A DNA stretch of 45,271 bases, from contig CAIOIC010000088.1 in assembly GCA_903858275.1 (NCBI GenBank), positions 1 through 45,271 of the forward strand, read 5' to 3'. Positions 32,089 through 40,985 of this stretch are shown in pieces. The translations under genes were made by a program, and so were the position numbers. The notes under the pieces are model-generated. The model searched no databases. It was not told the origin of the DNA and saw nothing but the letters and a program-made list of their open reading frames with translations. Position 1 is the stretch's first letter; each line of letters starts with the position of its first letter. The DNA comes from an uncultured Verrucomicrobia subdivision 3 bacterium. Lineage in GTDB: Bacteria > Verrucomicrobiota > Verrucomicrobiia > Limisphaerales > UBA11358.

Positions 32089-33948
32089 TTACAGTTTTCC
32101 CAGAATTTTTGACGCGAGATCCGTGCCGTTCACTTCCAGAACCACGGGAGCGGGCGGCGGATTCAGGGTGGCGGGAGGCGTGCCGGTCGTGGAAGTGTCC
32201 AGCGCCACGGGGCCGGTCAAGCCTTCGACTTGGATTTTGATACGGTTCGCCTGGCCGTCCGTGGTGGCACGGGCTTTGGTGAATTTGGCCAGCCAGGTAT
32301 TGAAGCTGGCTTCGTCGGTCAATCCCGAGGCGACGCGCACCCAGAAGGCGGCGCTGGCAATGGGGAGGTCGTTTTTGATGCCCGCCGTGGGTTTGCCGCC
32401 ATGCTCGACGGTGAGACAAAAGGCGCCGTAGGTATTGCCATCGTAGTTCAGCACGATATTGACGGGTGCTCCGCCCACGCCGCTGGTCCACGGAATGCGG
32501 AAGGCTAGAGCGGCCGTGCCTTGACGAAGCGCAATCACTTCGCCGGGTTTCACCACTTCGCGGGCGGGTTTGGCTTGGGTGAAGTGAATCGGCCGGTCGC
32601 CGATCCGGATGGAACCCGCGCTTAAGGGCAGCACGATAGTGGATTGCAGCGTGGTGGCAGTGTCATTCGTGGAGATGTCTTTGTTCCGGTAGATGACCAG
32701 GCCCAGTGCATCGGTCTCCCGTTGTGCTCCCGCCCAGAATGGATTGAGGTGGAGCGCCTTTTGATGCGCGCCTTGCGAGATTTTTTTCTTTCCAAAAGGA
32801 TCATCCCGGCCATCGGCGATGAAGTAGCAACGCACGGAATTTTTGTGGTCGCCGGGCAGGTCCACGGTCAGCGGCATGTCCGTCCAGCCGCCGTAACTGG
32901 AGGCGGTGCAGCTCAGTGTGACATCCGGCAGCAGATAATGGGTGCGGAATTGGTTGGTTTCGATGCCCCAGGTTTGACGGACGAGGCGCGGAAATTTCCG
33001 GGCGAGCGTCTGAAGTTTTGCGGGCAGCTGCCATTGCGATTGCGCGGCGTAGATGACATCACGATTTTTATCCAATGGCTCGCGCAGCCAGCCGTGCAAG
33101 GTCAATTGAACATCCAGACCGCCGAGGCCGTGCAGATAATCATAGCTTCGACTATGCGCGCCGGCCAGCCGCCGCGACGGTTCGAACCAGTTCGCGGCGA
33201 TGTCGGTCCACAGCAATTCCAGCAGCGCGCGCGCCTGGGCGCGGCCCCGCTCCTGATGACAATAGGCCTCGATCATTCCCAGGCCGTCCAGATCCACGGT
33301 GGAGTAAGTCGGGCTGTCAAATTCGTGAAAAGCGGCTTGTAGGGCGTATTGATATACGCGGTCGAGTCGGGCATAGCCTTCCTTGGTCGCTTCCGCGTTG
33401 CCGAGGGTTTCTCCTAGAAGAATCAAATCGCCGGCGTTCATGATGGCGATGTTGGAATAGCTTTCGCGGACTTTGTGCTTGAGGCAGCCGATGGTGGAGA
33501 GATTCAGCAGCTCCAGCAGCCGGGCGCGTGCCTTTTCCGGGATGAACTCGCGGTGTTTCATCCACATCAGCGAGCCGCCTCGCATGCAAAAATCCACCGC
33601 GTTAGCGTCGAGCACCTTGGCATCGCGGCGATACCAGCGGAAGTTGCCATAGTTGCGGCTCTTGGGGTCGCGATCTTGCATCTCGGCGGCCAGTTCAAAC
33701 AGGCGGTCCAGCCGTTCGGGATGTTGTCTGGATTCACACAAGTTCAAGGCGTAGGCAAACAGGTCGCGGGAACTCAAGCCCTCCGGTGGCTTGGCGCAGG
33801 AGCGCCAGAGTTTTTCGTCCGCCGCGGCACAGTTGTTGGCAATCTCAGACAGGGATGGAATGGCGGTTGGGGCGGCGCCGGATGCGGAATAAAGGTTGGC
33901 CAGCGGAGCCAAAAGCAGGGCAATGATGATCGCGAGGGTGGGATTCAT
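32089..33948 (-). CDS. Exported protein of probable alpha/alpha-toroid plus beta-sandwich type, unassigned
   Basis: A 619-residue exported protein starting MNPTLAIIIALLLAPLANLYSASG (signal peptide). Residues about 40-330 are helical and carry a lyase-like pattern: MNAGDLILLGE, EFDSPTYSTVDLDGLGM (the SPTY segment recalls toroidal lyases and hydrolases) and RLAGAHSRSYDYLHGLGG. Residues about 330-600 are beta-rich (HYLLPDVTLSCTASSYGGW, SAGSIRIGDRPIHF, AAFWVRVASGLTDEASF) and end in a Pro-rich linker and a short tail, VLEVNGTDLASKILG. I do not recognise a named family. The layout and the neighbouring heparinase-like genes suggest a carbohydrate-active enzyme (inference). It is divergent from rho and precedes purM on the minus strand. 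Confidence 0.65.
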   Translation of the reverse strand: MNPTLAIIIALLLAPLANLYSASGAAPTAIPSLSEIANNCAAADEKLWRSCAKPPEGLSSRDLFAYALNLCESRQHPERLDRLFELAAEMQDRDPKSRNYGNFRWYRRDAKVLDANAVDFCMRGGSLMWMKHREFIPEKARARLLELLNLSTIGCLKHKVRESYSNIAIMNAGDLILLGETLGNAEATKEGYARLDRVYQYALQAAFHEFDSPTYSTVDLDGLGMIEAYCHQERGRAQARALLELLWTDIAANWFEPSRRLAGAHSRSYDYLHGLGGLDVQLTLHGWLREPLDKNRDVIYAAQSQWQLPAKLQTLARKFPRLVRQTWGIETNQFRTHYLLPDVTLSCTASSYGGWTDMPLTVDLPGDHKNSVRCYFIADGRDDPFGKKKISQGAHQKALHLNPFWAGAQRETDALGLVIYRNKDISTNDTATTLQSTIVLPLSAGSIRIGDRPIHFTQAKPAREVVKPGEVIALRQGTAALAFRIPWTSGVGGAPVNIVLNYDGNTYGAFCLTVEHGGKPTAGIKNDLPIASAAFWVRVASGLTDEASFNTWLAKFTKARATTDGQANRIKIQVEGLTGPVALDTSTTGTPPATLNPPPAPVVLEVNGTDLASKILGKL

Positions 33949-34242
33949 TTGTCTGGAGGGTAGGACATAAATGGAGGTGTGAGGGTTACAATTAATAGTT
34001 CTTCACGCCGCCAAGACTTGGCAATGCCAGGAATCAGCCGGCAAAGAACAAATTGACAGCCGCCGGCAATTGCGTCAAAGTATTGCCGCTGACTACGAAA
34101 TCCCCCTTGCCGGTTTGAGGAAAAATAAATCGGTCGGTAAATTCAATTTGAACTTTTCCTGACACAGCCCGTCCAATGCGGGAAGAATCTTCATGCATGG
34201 CTTGCTGGCAAAGGATTTCCAGTCGCTTAACCACTAAAACTT
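33949..34242. other. Divergent intergenic region between the secreted toroid gene and rho
   Basis: This stretch of 294 bases must hold the promoters of two divergent genes and the rho leader. I see AT-rich blocks (ACAATTAATAG near 33990, AAAAATAAATCGG near 34120) and several short GCC/GGC-rich hairpin possibilities, but no confident -35/-10 pair, riboswitch or small gene. A 66-codon minus-strand ORF at 34034-34234 has no family features. Confidence 0.5.
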
Positions 34243-35823
34243 ATGGCAAAAATTTCCACCAAAAAAGAAAAAGTCCCGCGTAAATCGGCCAAGGCCGTGG
34301 CGGCGGATGCGCCCGCCGTCGAAACTCCCCAGCCAGAACCTGCCCCGTCCGTGCCAGTGGCCGCCGAGCCGGAAAATGGTTCAGAGCGAACCGTGGACAG
34401 CATCAAGGCGGCGGCGTCCGAAGACGCGCGGAAAGACAATGCGATGTTCCTCCCGCCGGAATCGTCAGGGCAATTGCGTCCGCCGTCCGCGCCGGTTGAG
34501 CCTACGGGCGAGGAGCCGCGCCAGTTTGAGCGGCGTGGCGGTTACCAGCGCGATCGCATCGCGACGTCCATGAACATCGCCAAGCTGCAGGCCATGCAGA
34601 TGACGGAATTAAACGCGATGGCGAAGGAAAATGGCGTGGAAAATTTTGGCACGATGCGCAAGCACGAGGTCATCTTCCACATTCTCCAAAAGAACGCCGA
34701 GCGCGCGGGCGTGCTGTTTTCCGAGGGCGTCATCGAGGTGCTGCCGGAAGGCTTTGGCTTTCTGCGCTCAAAGAGTTTCAATTATCTGCCGTGCCCGGAG
34801 GATATTTATGTGTCGCCGTCCCAAATCCGGCGGTTTGATTTGCAGACGGGCAATTTGATCACCGGCCAGATTCGTCCGCCGAAGGAGAAGGAAAAGTTTT
34901 TCGCCTTGTTGAAAGTGGAGGCCGTGGACGGCGAAGAGCCGGACAAGGCGAAGGACAAGACTCATTTTGACAACCTGACCCCGCTGTTTCCTAACAAGCG
35001 CTTCATTTTGGAAACGGCCGCCGATGAATTGAGCACGCGCGTTTTGGACCTCGTTTGCCCGATTGGCAAGGGCACGCGCGGCCTCATCGTCGCGCCGCCG
35101 CGCACGGGTAAAACGGTGCTGATGCAGAAAATTGCCAACGCGATTTTGAAGAACAACCCGGAGTCGTATCTGTTCATCCTGCTGATTGACGAGCGGCCCG
35201 AGGAAGTCACGGACATGGAGCGTTCCTGCAAAGGCGCGGAGGTGATTTCTTCGACGTTCGATGAGCCGCCGGAGCGCCATGTGCAGGTCGCGGAAATGGT
35301 CATTGAGAAAGCCCGTCGCATGGTGGAGCACAAGCGCGATGTGGTCATTTTGCTCGACTCCATCACCCGCCTGGCTCGCGCTTACAACACGGTGCAGCCG
35401 CACTCGGGGAAAATTCTCTCTGGCGGTGTGGATGCGAATGCGTTGCATAAACCGAAGCGCTTCTTCGGCGCGGCGCGCAACATCGAGGAAGGGGGTTCGC
35501 TCACGATCATGGCGACGGCGCTCGTGGACACCGGTTCGCGCATGGATGAGGTCATCTTTGAAGAGTTCAAGGGCACCGGCAACATGGAAGTGCACCTGGA
35601 TCGCGCCCTCGTGGATCGCCGCATTTTCCCGTCCATCAACGTCGAACGTTCCGGCACGCGCAAGGAAGAACTGCTTTATCATCCGGACGAAGCCAGCCGC
35701 GTCGTCATCTTGCGCCGCGCGCTCACGGGCGTGCCGCCGGTCGAGGCGATGGATCTTCTGCTTGGCAAACTCAAGAAAACCAAGAGCAATATTGAATTTC
35801 TGCTCAATATGGCTGTCAGTTGA
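34243..35823 (+). CDS. rho: Transcription termination factor Rho
   Basis: A hexameric RNA-dependent ATPase/helicase that ends transcription. The 526 residues comprise an N-terminal extension of about 110 residues rich in Pro, Ala and Lys, then the Rho N domain ([20 protein letters not shown]), the cold-shock RNA-binding domain ([24 protein letters not shown]), and the RecA-type motor with Walker A PPRTGKT ending at Lys290-Thr291. The Q-loop/R-loop region and Walker [14 protein letters not shown] follow, with the secondary RNA-binding segment [24 protein letters not shown]. The C-terminus [15 protein letters not shown] is typical. The extension is longer than in E. coli (419 residues in total) and is likely disordered; such insertions occur in several phyla. 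No terminator is evident downstream. Confidence 0.97.
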   Translation: MAKISTKKEKVPRKSAKAVAADAPAVETPQPEPAPSVPVAAEPENGSERTVDSIKAAASEDARKDNAMFLPPESSGQLRPPSAPVEPTGEEPRQFERRGGYQRDRIATSMNIAKLQAMQMTELNAMAKENGVENFGTMRKHEVIFHILQKNAERAGVLFSEGVIEVLPEGFGFLRSKSFNYLPCPEDIYVSPSQIRRFDLQTGNLITGQIRPPKEKEKFFALLKVEAVDGEEPDKAKDKTHFDNLTPLFPNKRFILETAADELSTRVLDLVCPIGKGTRGLIVAPPRTGKTVLMQKIANAILKNNPESYLFILLIDERPEEVTDMERSCKGAEVISSTFDEPPERHVQVAEMVIEKARRMVEHKRDVVILLDSITRLARAYNTVQPHSGKILSGGVDANALHKPKRFFGAARNIEEGGSLTIMATALVDTGSRMDEVIFEEFKGTGNMEVHLDRALVDRRIFPSINVERSGTRKEELLYHPDEASRVVILRRALTGVPPVEAMDLLLGKLKKTKSNIEFLLNMAVS

Positions 35824-35941
35824 AAAGGAAATTCAGATTAAGTATTCAAATTTTGCTCACGGTAAGGTAATTTAAGGCCAGCGAAAACCAAAGAAGGGTT
35901 CGTTTGTTGGCAAAATGCCAGCTATTGTTATCACCATTAAA

Positions 35942-37102
35942 ATGAAACGATTGATTTGCCTCAACACGCTGCCAATCGCTGCTGTCTTGATAATGCTTGC
36001 CGCCTCCGGCTGTGGTCGCGATGACGTCAAAGTTTACAAGGTGGATGCCAGCGAAACCGTTGCTACGCCGCCGCCAGCCCAAGCGACGGCGACGATGCCG
36101 GTGAATATGCCCGACGGTTTGCCGGTGCCGGATAATAGTGGTCAGCCGAAGCTGAAATACACTTTGCCCTCCGGCTGGAAGGAAAAACCGCTGACGCAAT
36201 TGCGCGTGGCGAGTTTTGAGGTGTCTGAAAATGGCAAGACGGCGGATGTTAGCGTGATTCCTCTCGGCGGCGCGGCCGGCGGTGATGCGGCGAATGTGAA
36301 CCGCTGGCGCGGGCAGGTCGGGCAGCCGCCATTGGATGACGCTGGGTTGCAAAAGCTCGTCGAGACCATTGAAATTGCCGGCCAGCCGGGCCAGCTTTAC
36401 GACCTTGCCGGGACCAGCCCCGGTAGCGGCGACGCACTTCAGATTCTGGGCGGCATTTTGCACGGTGACGATACGACCTGGTATTTCAAAATGATGGGCG
36501 ATGCGGATTTGGTGCAGAAACAAAAGTCGGCTTTCATCGCATTTTTGAAGACGGCCAGTTTCGACAAAGCCACCGCACCGGCTGCGATGGATTTGGGTCA
36601 GCTCCCGCCATCGCATCCGCCGATTGCCGGCATGAATTCGTCCGGCACGGCTTCCGCCGCAGTCGCCGAGGATAAGCCGGCATGGACCGTTCCCGCCGAT
36701 TGGAAAGCAGGTCAGCTCGCGCAATTTCTCGTCGCCAAGTTTGTTGTTTCCGGCAGTGGCGACGCGGCGGCCTCGGTCAACGTAAGCCAGCTCGCCGGTG
36801 ACGGCGGCGGCTTGTTGGCGAACCTCAATCGCTGGCGGGCGCAGCTCGGTCAGCCGCCGGCCACTGAAGCGGATCTGGCGAAACTGCCGACGATTGACGC
36901 TACTGGCGTAAAGGCGACATTGGTAGATTTCACTGGCGTTGATGCGCGTTCCGGCAAGCCCGCAAGGCTCGTCGGCGTGGTGCTGCCGCTCAACGGCCAG
37001 ACGTGGTTTTACAAGTTGATGGGCGATGCCGCCATTGTTGGCCGGCAAAAGGATGCGCTCGTCAAGTTTGTCCAATCCGCAAAATATCCCGCCGGAAAAT
37101 AA
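35942..37102 (+). CDS. Lipoprotein with an internal duplication, upstream of cytochrome c maturation genes
   Basis: A 386-residue protein starting MKRLICLNTLPIAAVLIMLAASGCG: signal peptide with lipobox LAASGC, so probably lipid-anchored at Cys. A frame extension to 35915 is unlikely. After a Pro/Ala linker come two similar halves. The first (about 55-210) has YTLPSGWKEKPLTQLRVASF, NVNRWRGQVGQPPLDDAGL and TWYFKMMGDADLVQKQKSAF. The second (about 245-385) has WTVPADWKAGQLAQFLVAKF, NLNRWRAQLGQPPATEADL and TWFYKLMGDAAIVGRQKDAL. I know no function for this domain. The gene runs into resB after 37 bases, and resB overlaps ccsA, so it is probably made with the cytochrome c maturation machinery. A role in haem or apocytochrome handling is inference only. 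Confidence 0.8.
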   Translation: MKRLICLNTLPIAAVLIMLAASGCGRDDVKVYKVDASETVATPPPAQATATMPVNMPDGLPVPDNSGQPKLKYTLPSGWKEKPLTQLRVASFEVSENGKTADVSVIPLGGAAGGDAANVNRWRGQVGQPPLDDAGLQKLVETIEIAGQPGQLYDLAGTSPGSGDALQILGGILHGDDTTWYFKMMGDADLVQKQKSAFIAFLKTASFDKATAPAAMDLGQLPPSHPPIAGMNSSGTASAAVAEDKPAWTVPADWKAGQLAQFLVAKFVVSGSGDAAASVNVSQLAGDGGGLLANLNRWRAQLGQPPATEADLAKLPTIDATGVKATLVDFTGVDARSGKPARLVGVVLPLNGQTWFYKLMGDAAIVGRQKDALVKFVQSAKYPAGK

Positions 37103-37139
37103 TTCAGTTTCACCACCCAATCAAATCGCCACGCCAGCT

Positions 37140-38378
37140 ATGAAGAAAATTGTCGAGTTTTTCACGTCACTAAAACTCACGGTCGCGCTGCTGGCGTTCG
37201 CGATCGTGCTGGTGTTTATCGGCACGCTGGCGCAGGCGGACGAGGGGCTTTACGGCGCGCAGGCGCATTATTTCAAGCAGTGGCTCGTCATTGGCGCCCA
37301 TGTGTTTGGCCACAAGATTCCGCTGATTCTGCCGGGCGGTTATCTCATCGGCATGTTGCTGCTGGTGAATCTCGTCACCACTCATATTTATCGCTTTGAG
37401 TTGTCGGCCAAAAAGGCCGGCATCCAGTTTGCGCATGCCGGCATCATCGTGTTGCTGGTCGGCCAGCTTTCGACGGATTTGCTGTCGCGAGAGTTGCAGA
37501 TGCGTTTCATTGAGGGCGAGACGCGCAGTTACTCGGACAGCGCAACGGATTACGAGCTCATCTTTGTTGCGGGCAATGAAATCACATCCATCCCGCGAAC
37601 AATGCTGAAGCCGGGTGGGGAAATAAAAATCCAAAATTTGCCGTTCGCCGTCCGCGTGAAGGAGCACTGGCATAATACCGACATCAATTACCGCGCGCCG
37701 ATGATGAAGAACGCCCCGCCGCTTACCACCAACGGCGTCGCGGTAAATTTTGATTTTCGCCAGGCGGAAGACGTGAAGGAATTGAATTCAAAGAACGTGC
37801 CGTCGGCGGTCCTAGAATTTCTCACGCCGGCCGGCTCGCTGGGAACCTGGGTGGCCAGTGACTGGGCCGGTGACCCTTCGCTTGTCGAGGCGGTCCGCAA
37901 TGGTTATTCGCAGATGGGGGCGGCGATGGCGCAGAAGATTGCCGGTCTGTTGGTTGCGCCGCAGATCATCGCGGTGGATGGGAAGAAATTCACGTTCATG
38001 ATCAGGCCGTTGCGCGTTTATCATCCGTTTTCGCTGACGTTGCTCAAGGCGAACCACACGGTTTATCCCGGCACGGATATCCCAAAAGATTTTCGCAGCC
38101 GGGTCCGCATTGACAATCGGCAGACGGGCGAGAAGCGCGAGGTGGAAATTTCCATGAACCATCCGCTGCGCTACGGTGGCTACACCTATTACCAATATCA
38201 GATGACGGCGGGAGAAATGGTGGAGCGTTCAGGGCAGACGCCGTCTTCCGTGCTCTCGGTGGTGCGCAATCCGAGTTGGCTGACGCCTTATGTCGGATGT
38301 GTGCTGGTGGGCATTGGTTTGATCATTCAATTCCTGTATCACCTCATCGGTTTTGTCTCAAAAAAGAAAACGCCATGA
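37140..38378 (+). CDS. resB: Cytochrome c biogenesis protein ResB (CcsB) family
   Basis: A 412-residue membrane protein of the system II haem-attachment machinery, which works with CcsA to carry haem to apocytochromes outside the membrane. The start MKKIVEFFTSLKLTVALLAFAIVLVFIGTLAQ gives the typical ResB first helix (SLKLTVxLL). The ORF is open upstream to 37026 only inside the lipoprotein. Further helices lie at about residues 60-80 and 95-112. A large external domain follows (about 115-370, including PFAVRVKEHWHNTDINY, VYHPFSLTLLKANH and MNHPLRYGGYTYYQYQM), and a last helix near 385-402. His residues in the helices and external domain may take part in haem handling. Its TGA overlaps the ATG of ccsA. 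Confidence 0.9.
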   Translation: MKKIVEFFTSLKLTVALLAFAIVLVFIGTLAQADEGLYGAQAHYFKQWLVIGAHVFGHKIPLILPGGYLIGMLLLVNLVTTHIYRFELSAKKAGIQFAHAGIIVLLVGQLSTDLLSRELQMRFIEGETRSYSDSATDYELIFVAGNEITSIPRTMLKPGGEIKIQNLPFAVRVKEHWHNTDINYRAPMMKNAPPLTTNGVAVNFDFRQAEDVKELNSKNVPSAVLEFLTPAGSLGTWVASDWAGDPSLVEAVRNGYSQMGAAMAQKIAGLLVAPQIIAVDGKKFTFMIRPLRVYHPFSLTLLKANHTVYPGTDIPKDFRSRVRIDNRQTGEKREVEISMNHPLRYGGYTYYQYQMTAGEMVERSGQTPSSVLSVVRNPSWLTPYVGCVLVGIGLIIQFLYHLIGFVSKKKTP

Positions 38379-40255
38379 AAAAATCTTTCAATAAATGGTT
38401 CCCGCCGATGCTCATGCTGCTGATGGCGTTGTGGTTTTTTGGAAACCTGCAAGCGCCGAAGGGCAAGGGGTTCGCCTACGCTGAATTCGGCCGGTTGCCG
38501 CTCACGTCCAACGGGCGCATTGTGCCGCTGGATTCGCTCGCCCGTAATTCCCTGTTGCAAATCAGGGAGAAACAGACCATCAACCTTGAGCCGTGGAAGT
38601 CGCATCTTGATCATCCCAAAATACTCCCCGCAACCGAATGGCTTGCCAATGTGATGATGAATCCGGCTGTGGCTGACGAATGGCCGGTGTTCCGCATCGA
38701 CAATCCGGACTTGGTTTCACTGCTCAAGCTGCCGGAGAAGGACGCCGAGAAAAAATCCGACGGCAAACATTATTCCTGGAACCAATTCCAGCCCGTCATC
38801 GAAACCCTTGAGAAGGAAAATAGCCGGGTGCAAAAGGTGGAGCCAACGTCTCGCACCGCTTACGAAAACGCCATCGTCAAGCTGCACCGCAGCCTTATGC
38901 TCTACGCGCAATTGCGGAATTCCGTCCAGCCGGCGGACGCCAGGGACTGGCCGGCGGAGCTCGCCGCGTTTGTTAAATTGATTCCCGAGGGCATTGCCGC
39001 CGTGCAGGCGCAGCAGGCGGGCAAGGCATTCAACCGGGACAACCTTGCTGCATTTAGTGCTTACATTTCGCGCTTTCAATTCATGGCCAGGCTGGAGCCG
39101 CCGCTGATTTTGCCGCCGAGCGGGAAGGGGAACTGGCGGCGCATGGGCGATGCCCTGTTGGAATCGCCTCGCAGCGCGGGAGTGGACGGCTCCATCCAAG
39201 CTTTCGCCAGGATGGCCGGCGCGCTTGCTGCGAACCAGCCGGAACCATTCAACACCGCATTGAAAGATTATCGTTCGCTGCTTGTGCCGACGGAGGCGAA
39301 AGCGTTGAACAAAGCCCGCGCTGAAATGTTTTTCAACCAGATGCAGCCGTTCTACAACGCGATGGTGATTTATGTTTTAGCCGGTCTGCTGGCGGTGTTC
39401 TCGTGGTTTAATTTGTCCGAAACCCTGCGTCGTTCGGGCGTCTGGCTCGTTTGGCTGGCGTTTATGATTCACACCGTCGGCCTGGTTTACCGCATGGTGC
39501 TGGAGGGCCGTCCGCCGGTGACGAACCTGTATTCCTCGGCCATCTTCATCGGCTGGGGCGTGGCGCTGCTCGGCCTCATTCTGGAGCATTTATACAAGAA
39601 TGGCATCGGCGTGGTCGCGGCCAGTGTGATCGGCTTTATCACGCTCATCATCGCCCATCATCTTGCGCTGGAAGGCGACACGATGGAAATGATGCGCGCC
39701 GTTCTGGATTCAAATTTCTGGCTGGCCGTCCACGTCATCACCGTGACCATCGGCTACGTCGGCACGTTTCTTTCGGGCTTTCTGGGCTTGATTTACATTT
39801 TGCGCGGGTTTTTTACGAAGACGCTGGACGCGGCCACTGGCAAGGCTTTGGTGCGGATGATCTATGGCATTGTTTGTTTCGCCACGCTGTTCAGTTTCAT
39901 TGGCACGGTTACGGGCGGCATCTGGGCGGATCAGTCGTGGGGCCGTTTCTGGGGTTGGGACCCCAAGGAAAACGGCGCGCTCATCATCGTTCTTTGGAAC
40001 GCGCTGATCCTGCACCTGCGCTGGGGTGGCATTGCACGCGATCGCGGCCTCGTCAACTGCGCCATCTTTGGCAACATCGTCACGGCTTGGTCATGGTTTG
40101 GCGTGAACATGCTGGGCATCGGGCTGCACAGTTACGGCTTTACCCAGTCGGCATTTTTCTGGCTGGTGCTTTTTGCGGCCAGCCAGCTTGCCTTTATCGC
40201 GATTGGCCTGCTCCCCGTGAAATGGTGGAAAAGTTTCAAGATCCGGGCGGTTTAA
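38375..40255 (+). CDS. ccsA: Cytochrome c biogenesis protein CcsA (haem handling, WWD motif)
   Basis: A 626-residue membrane protein. The start overlaps the resB stop as ATGA, a coupled arrangement. The N-terminal signal-like helix (PPMLMLLMALWFFG) precedes a soluble external region (about 25-325) with little hydrophobicity. Eight or so membrane helices then run from about 330 to 620. The haem-binding WWD signature is plain: WADQSWGRFWGWDPKEN starting at Trp517. His residues in IIAHHLALEGD and VHVITVTIGYVG, and a His in LHSYGF, are the likely flanking haem ligands of the CcsA/CcmC/CcmF superfamily. It forms the system II synthase with ResB. The long external N-terminal part is larger than in classic CcsA (about 320-390 residues). 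It ends at a strong bidirectional terminator. Confidence 0.92.
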   Translation: MKKSFNKWFPPMLMLLMALWFFGNLQAPKGKGFAYAEFGRLPLTSNGRIVPLDSLARNSLLQIREKQTINLEPWKSHLDHPKILPATEWLANVMMNPAVADEWPVFRIDNPDLVSLLKLPEKDAEKKSDGKHYSWNQFQPVIETLEKENSRVQKVEPTSRTAYENAIVKLHRSLMLYAQLRNSVQPADARDWPAELAAFVKLIPEGIAAVQAQQAGKAFNRDNLAAFSAYISRFQFMARLEPPLILPPSGKGNWRRMGDALLESPRSAGVDGSIQAFARMAGALAANQPEPFNTALKDYRSLLVPTEAKALNKARAEMFFNQMQPFYNAMVIYVLAGLLAVFSWFNLSETLRRSGVWLVWLAFMIHTVGLVYRMVLEGRPPVTNLYSSAIFIGWGVALLGLILEHLYKNGIGVVAASVIGFITLIIAHHLALEGDTMEMMRAVLDSNFWLAVHVITVTIGYVGTFLSGFLGLIYILRGFFTKTLDAATGKALVRMIYGIVCFATLFSFIGTVTGGIWADQSWGRFWGWDPKENGALIIVLWNALILHLRWGGIARDRGLVNCAIFGNIVTAWSWFGVNMLGIGLHSYGFTQSAFFWLVLFAASQLAFIAIGLLPVKWWKSFKIRAV

Positions 40256-40280
40256 TTTTTCCTACCACCGCTTTCGGCAA

Positions 40281-40318
40281 CGAAAAACTTCCGACTGAAT
40301 AAGGTCGGAGGTTTTTCG
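40281..40318. terminator. Bidirectional terminator between ccsA and the FHA gene
   Basis: A 15-bp stem (40281-40295 with 40304-40318, one G-T wobble) encloses an 8-base loop. The outer arm is AAAAA on one side and TTTTT on the other, so it can end transcripts of ccsA (plus) and of the FHA gene (minus), which converge here. Confidence 0.88.
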
Positions 40319-40346
40319 TATTAAAATTGAAATGCCGTTTTAAATT

Positions 40347-40919
40347 TTACTTGGCGTTAACTTTTTTCAGTAAGAAAATGATAAATCCAACAATCACCAA
40401 GCCGATGATGATGCCAAAAATGACGAAGTATTTATTTGTTTTGTTGGTCTTTTTGGAGAAAGTCGCGCTGGTGTCGAAGCTTTGCGGCATGCCTGCGCCG
40501 CGCTCCAGTTGTTCCAAACTGACGCCACGGGGAATGACCAGTGTGTTTTCCGCGGCCCGTGTGGTGTTTTCCGCGTGAGGCTTTGCCAGTGCATAAACCG
40601 GGGCTGGTGCTGAAGCCGTGGCGGGAATTGGTTTGCCGTCATCAATTTTAAGTTCCACTTGGCCAAACCGCAGTATCTGACCGGGTTTGAGCACCGCTTC
40701 AGAAATCTTTTCACCATTAATCAAAGTGCCGTTCGTTGAGTTGCTGTCTTTGATGACAATGTCCGTTCCGCGCAGGAGAATTTCGGCGTGCCGGCTGGAC
40801 ACGGATGGGTCGGAAATCTGAAAAGTATTATCCTCGACGCGCCCGACTGTGGTGCGCTCGGCCGTCAGGTCGAACGTGCGACCGATCATGCCTTGATTCA
40901 GGATAACAAGTTTGGCCAT
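40347..40919 (-). CDS. FHA-domain protein with a C-terminal membrane anchor
   Basis: A 190-residue protein. Residues 1-93 form a forkhead-associated domain that binds phosphothreonine peptides: GRVEDNTFQISDPSVSSRHAEI has the conserved Gly-Arg, Ser and Arg-His, and NSTNGTLING the conserved Asn-Gly. A linker of some 65 residues follows, including ENTLVIPRGVSLEQLERG. A single transmembrane helix is at about 164-186 (YFVIFGIIIGLVIVGFIIFLL) and a short basic end faces the other side. It is probably tail-anchored with the FHA domain in the cytoplasm. No kinase or phosphatase gene of the Ser/Thr type is adjacent. It lies 66 bases after carA on the same strand, so they may be co-transcribed. Confidence 0.88.
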   Translation of the reverse strand: MAKLVILNQGMIGRTFDLTAERTTVGRVEDNTFQISDPSVSSRHAEILLRGTDIVIKDSNSTNGTLINGEKISEAVLKPGQILRFGQVELKIDDGKPIPATASAPAPVYALAKPHAENTTRAAENTLVIPRGVSLEQLERGAGMPQSFDTSATFSKKTNKTNKYFVIFGIIIGLVIVGFIIFLLKKVNAK

Positions 40920-40985
40920 AGAGTGAACGCTTTGATTATGGGCGTGGAATGTTTCAAGTCAAACGGAAATCAAATGGAATTCGGA

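Noticed and set aside
34034..34234. 66-codon minus-strand ORF in the rho upstream region
   Set aside because: No ribosome-binding site, no recognisable motif, and it falls in a region that must hold two promoters.
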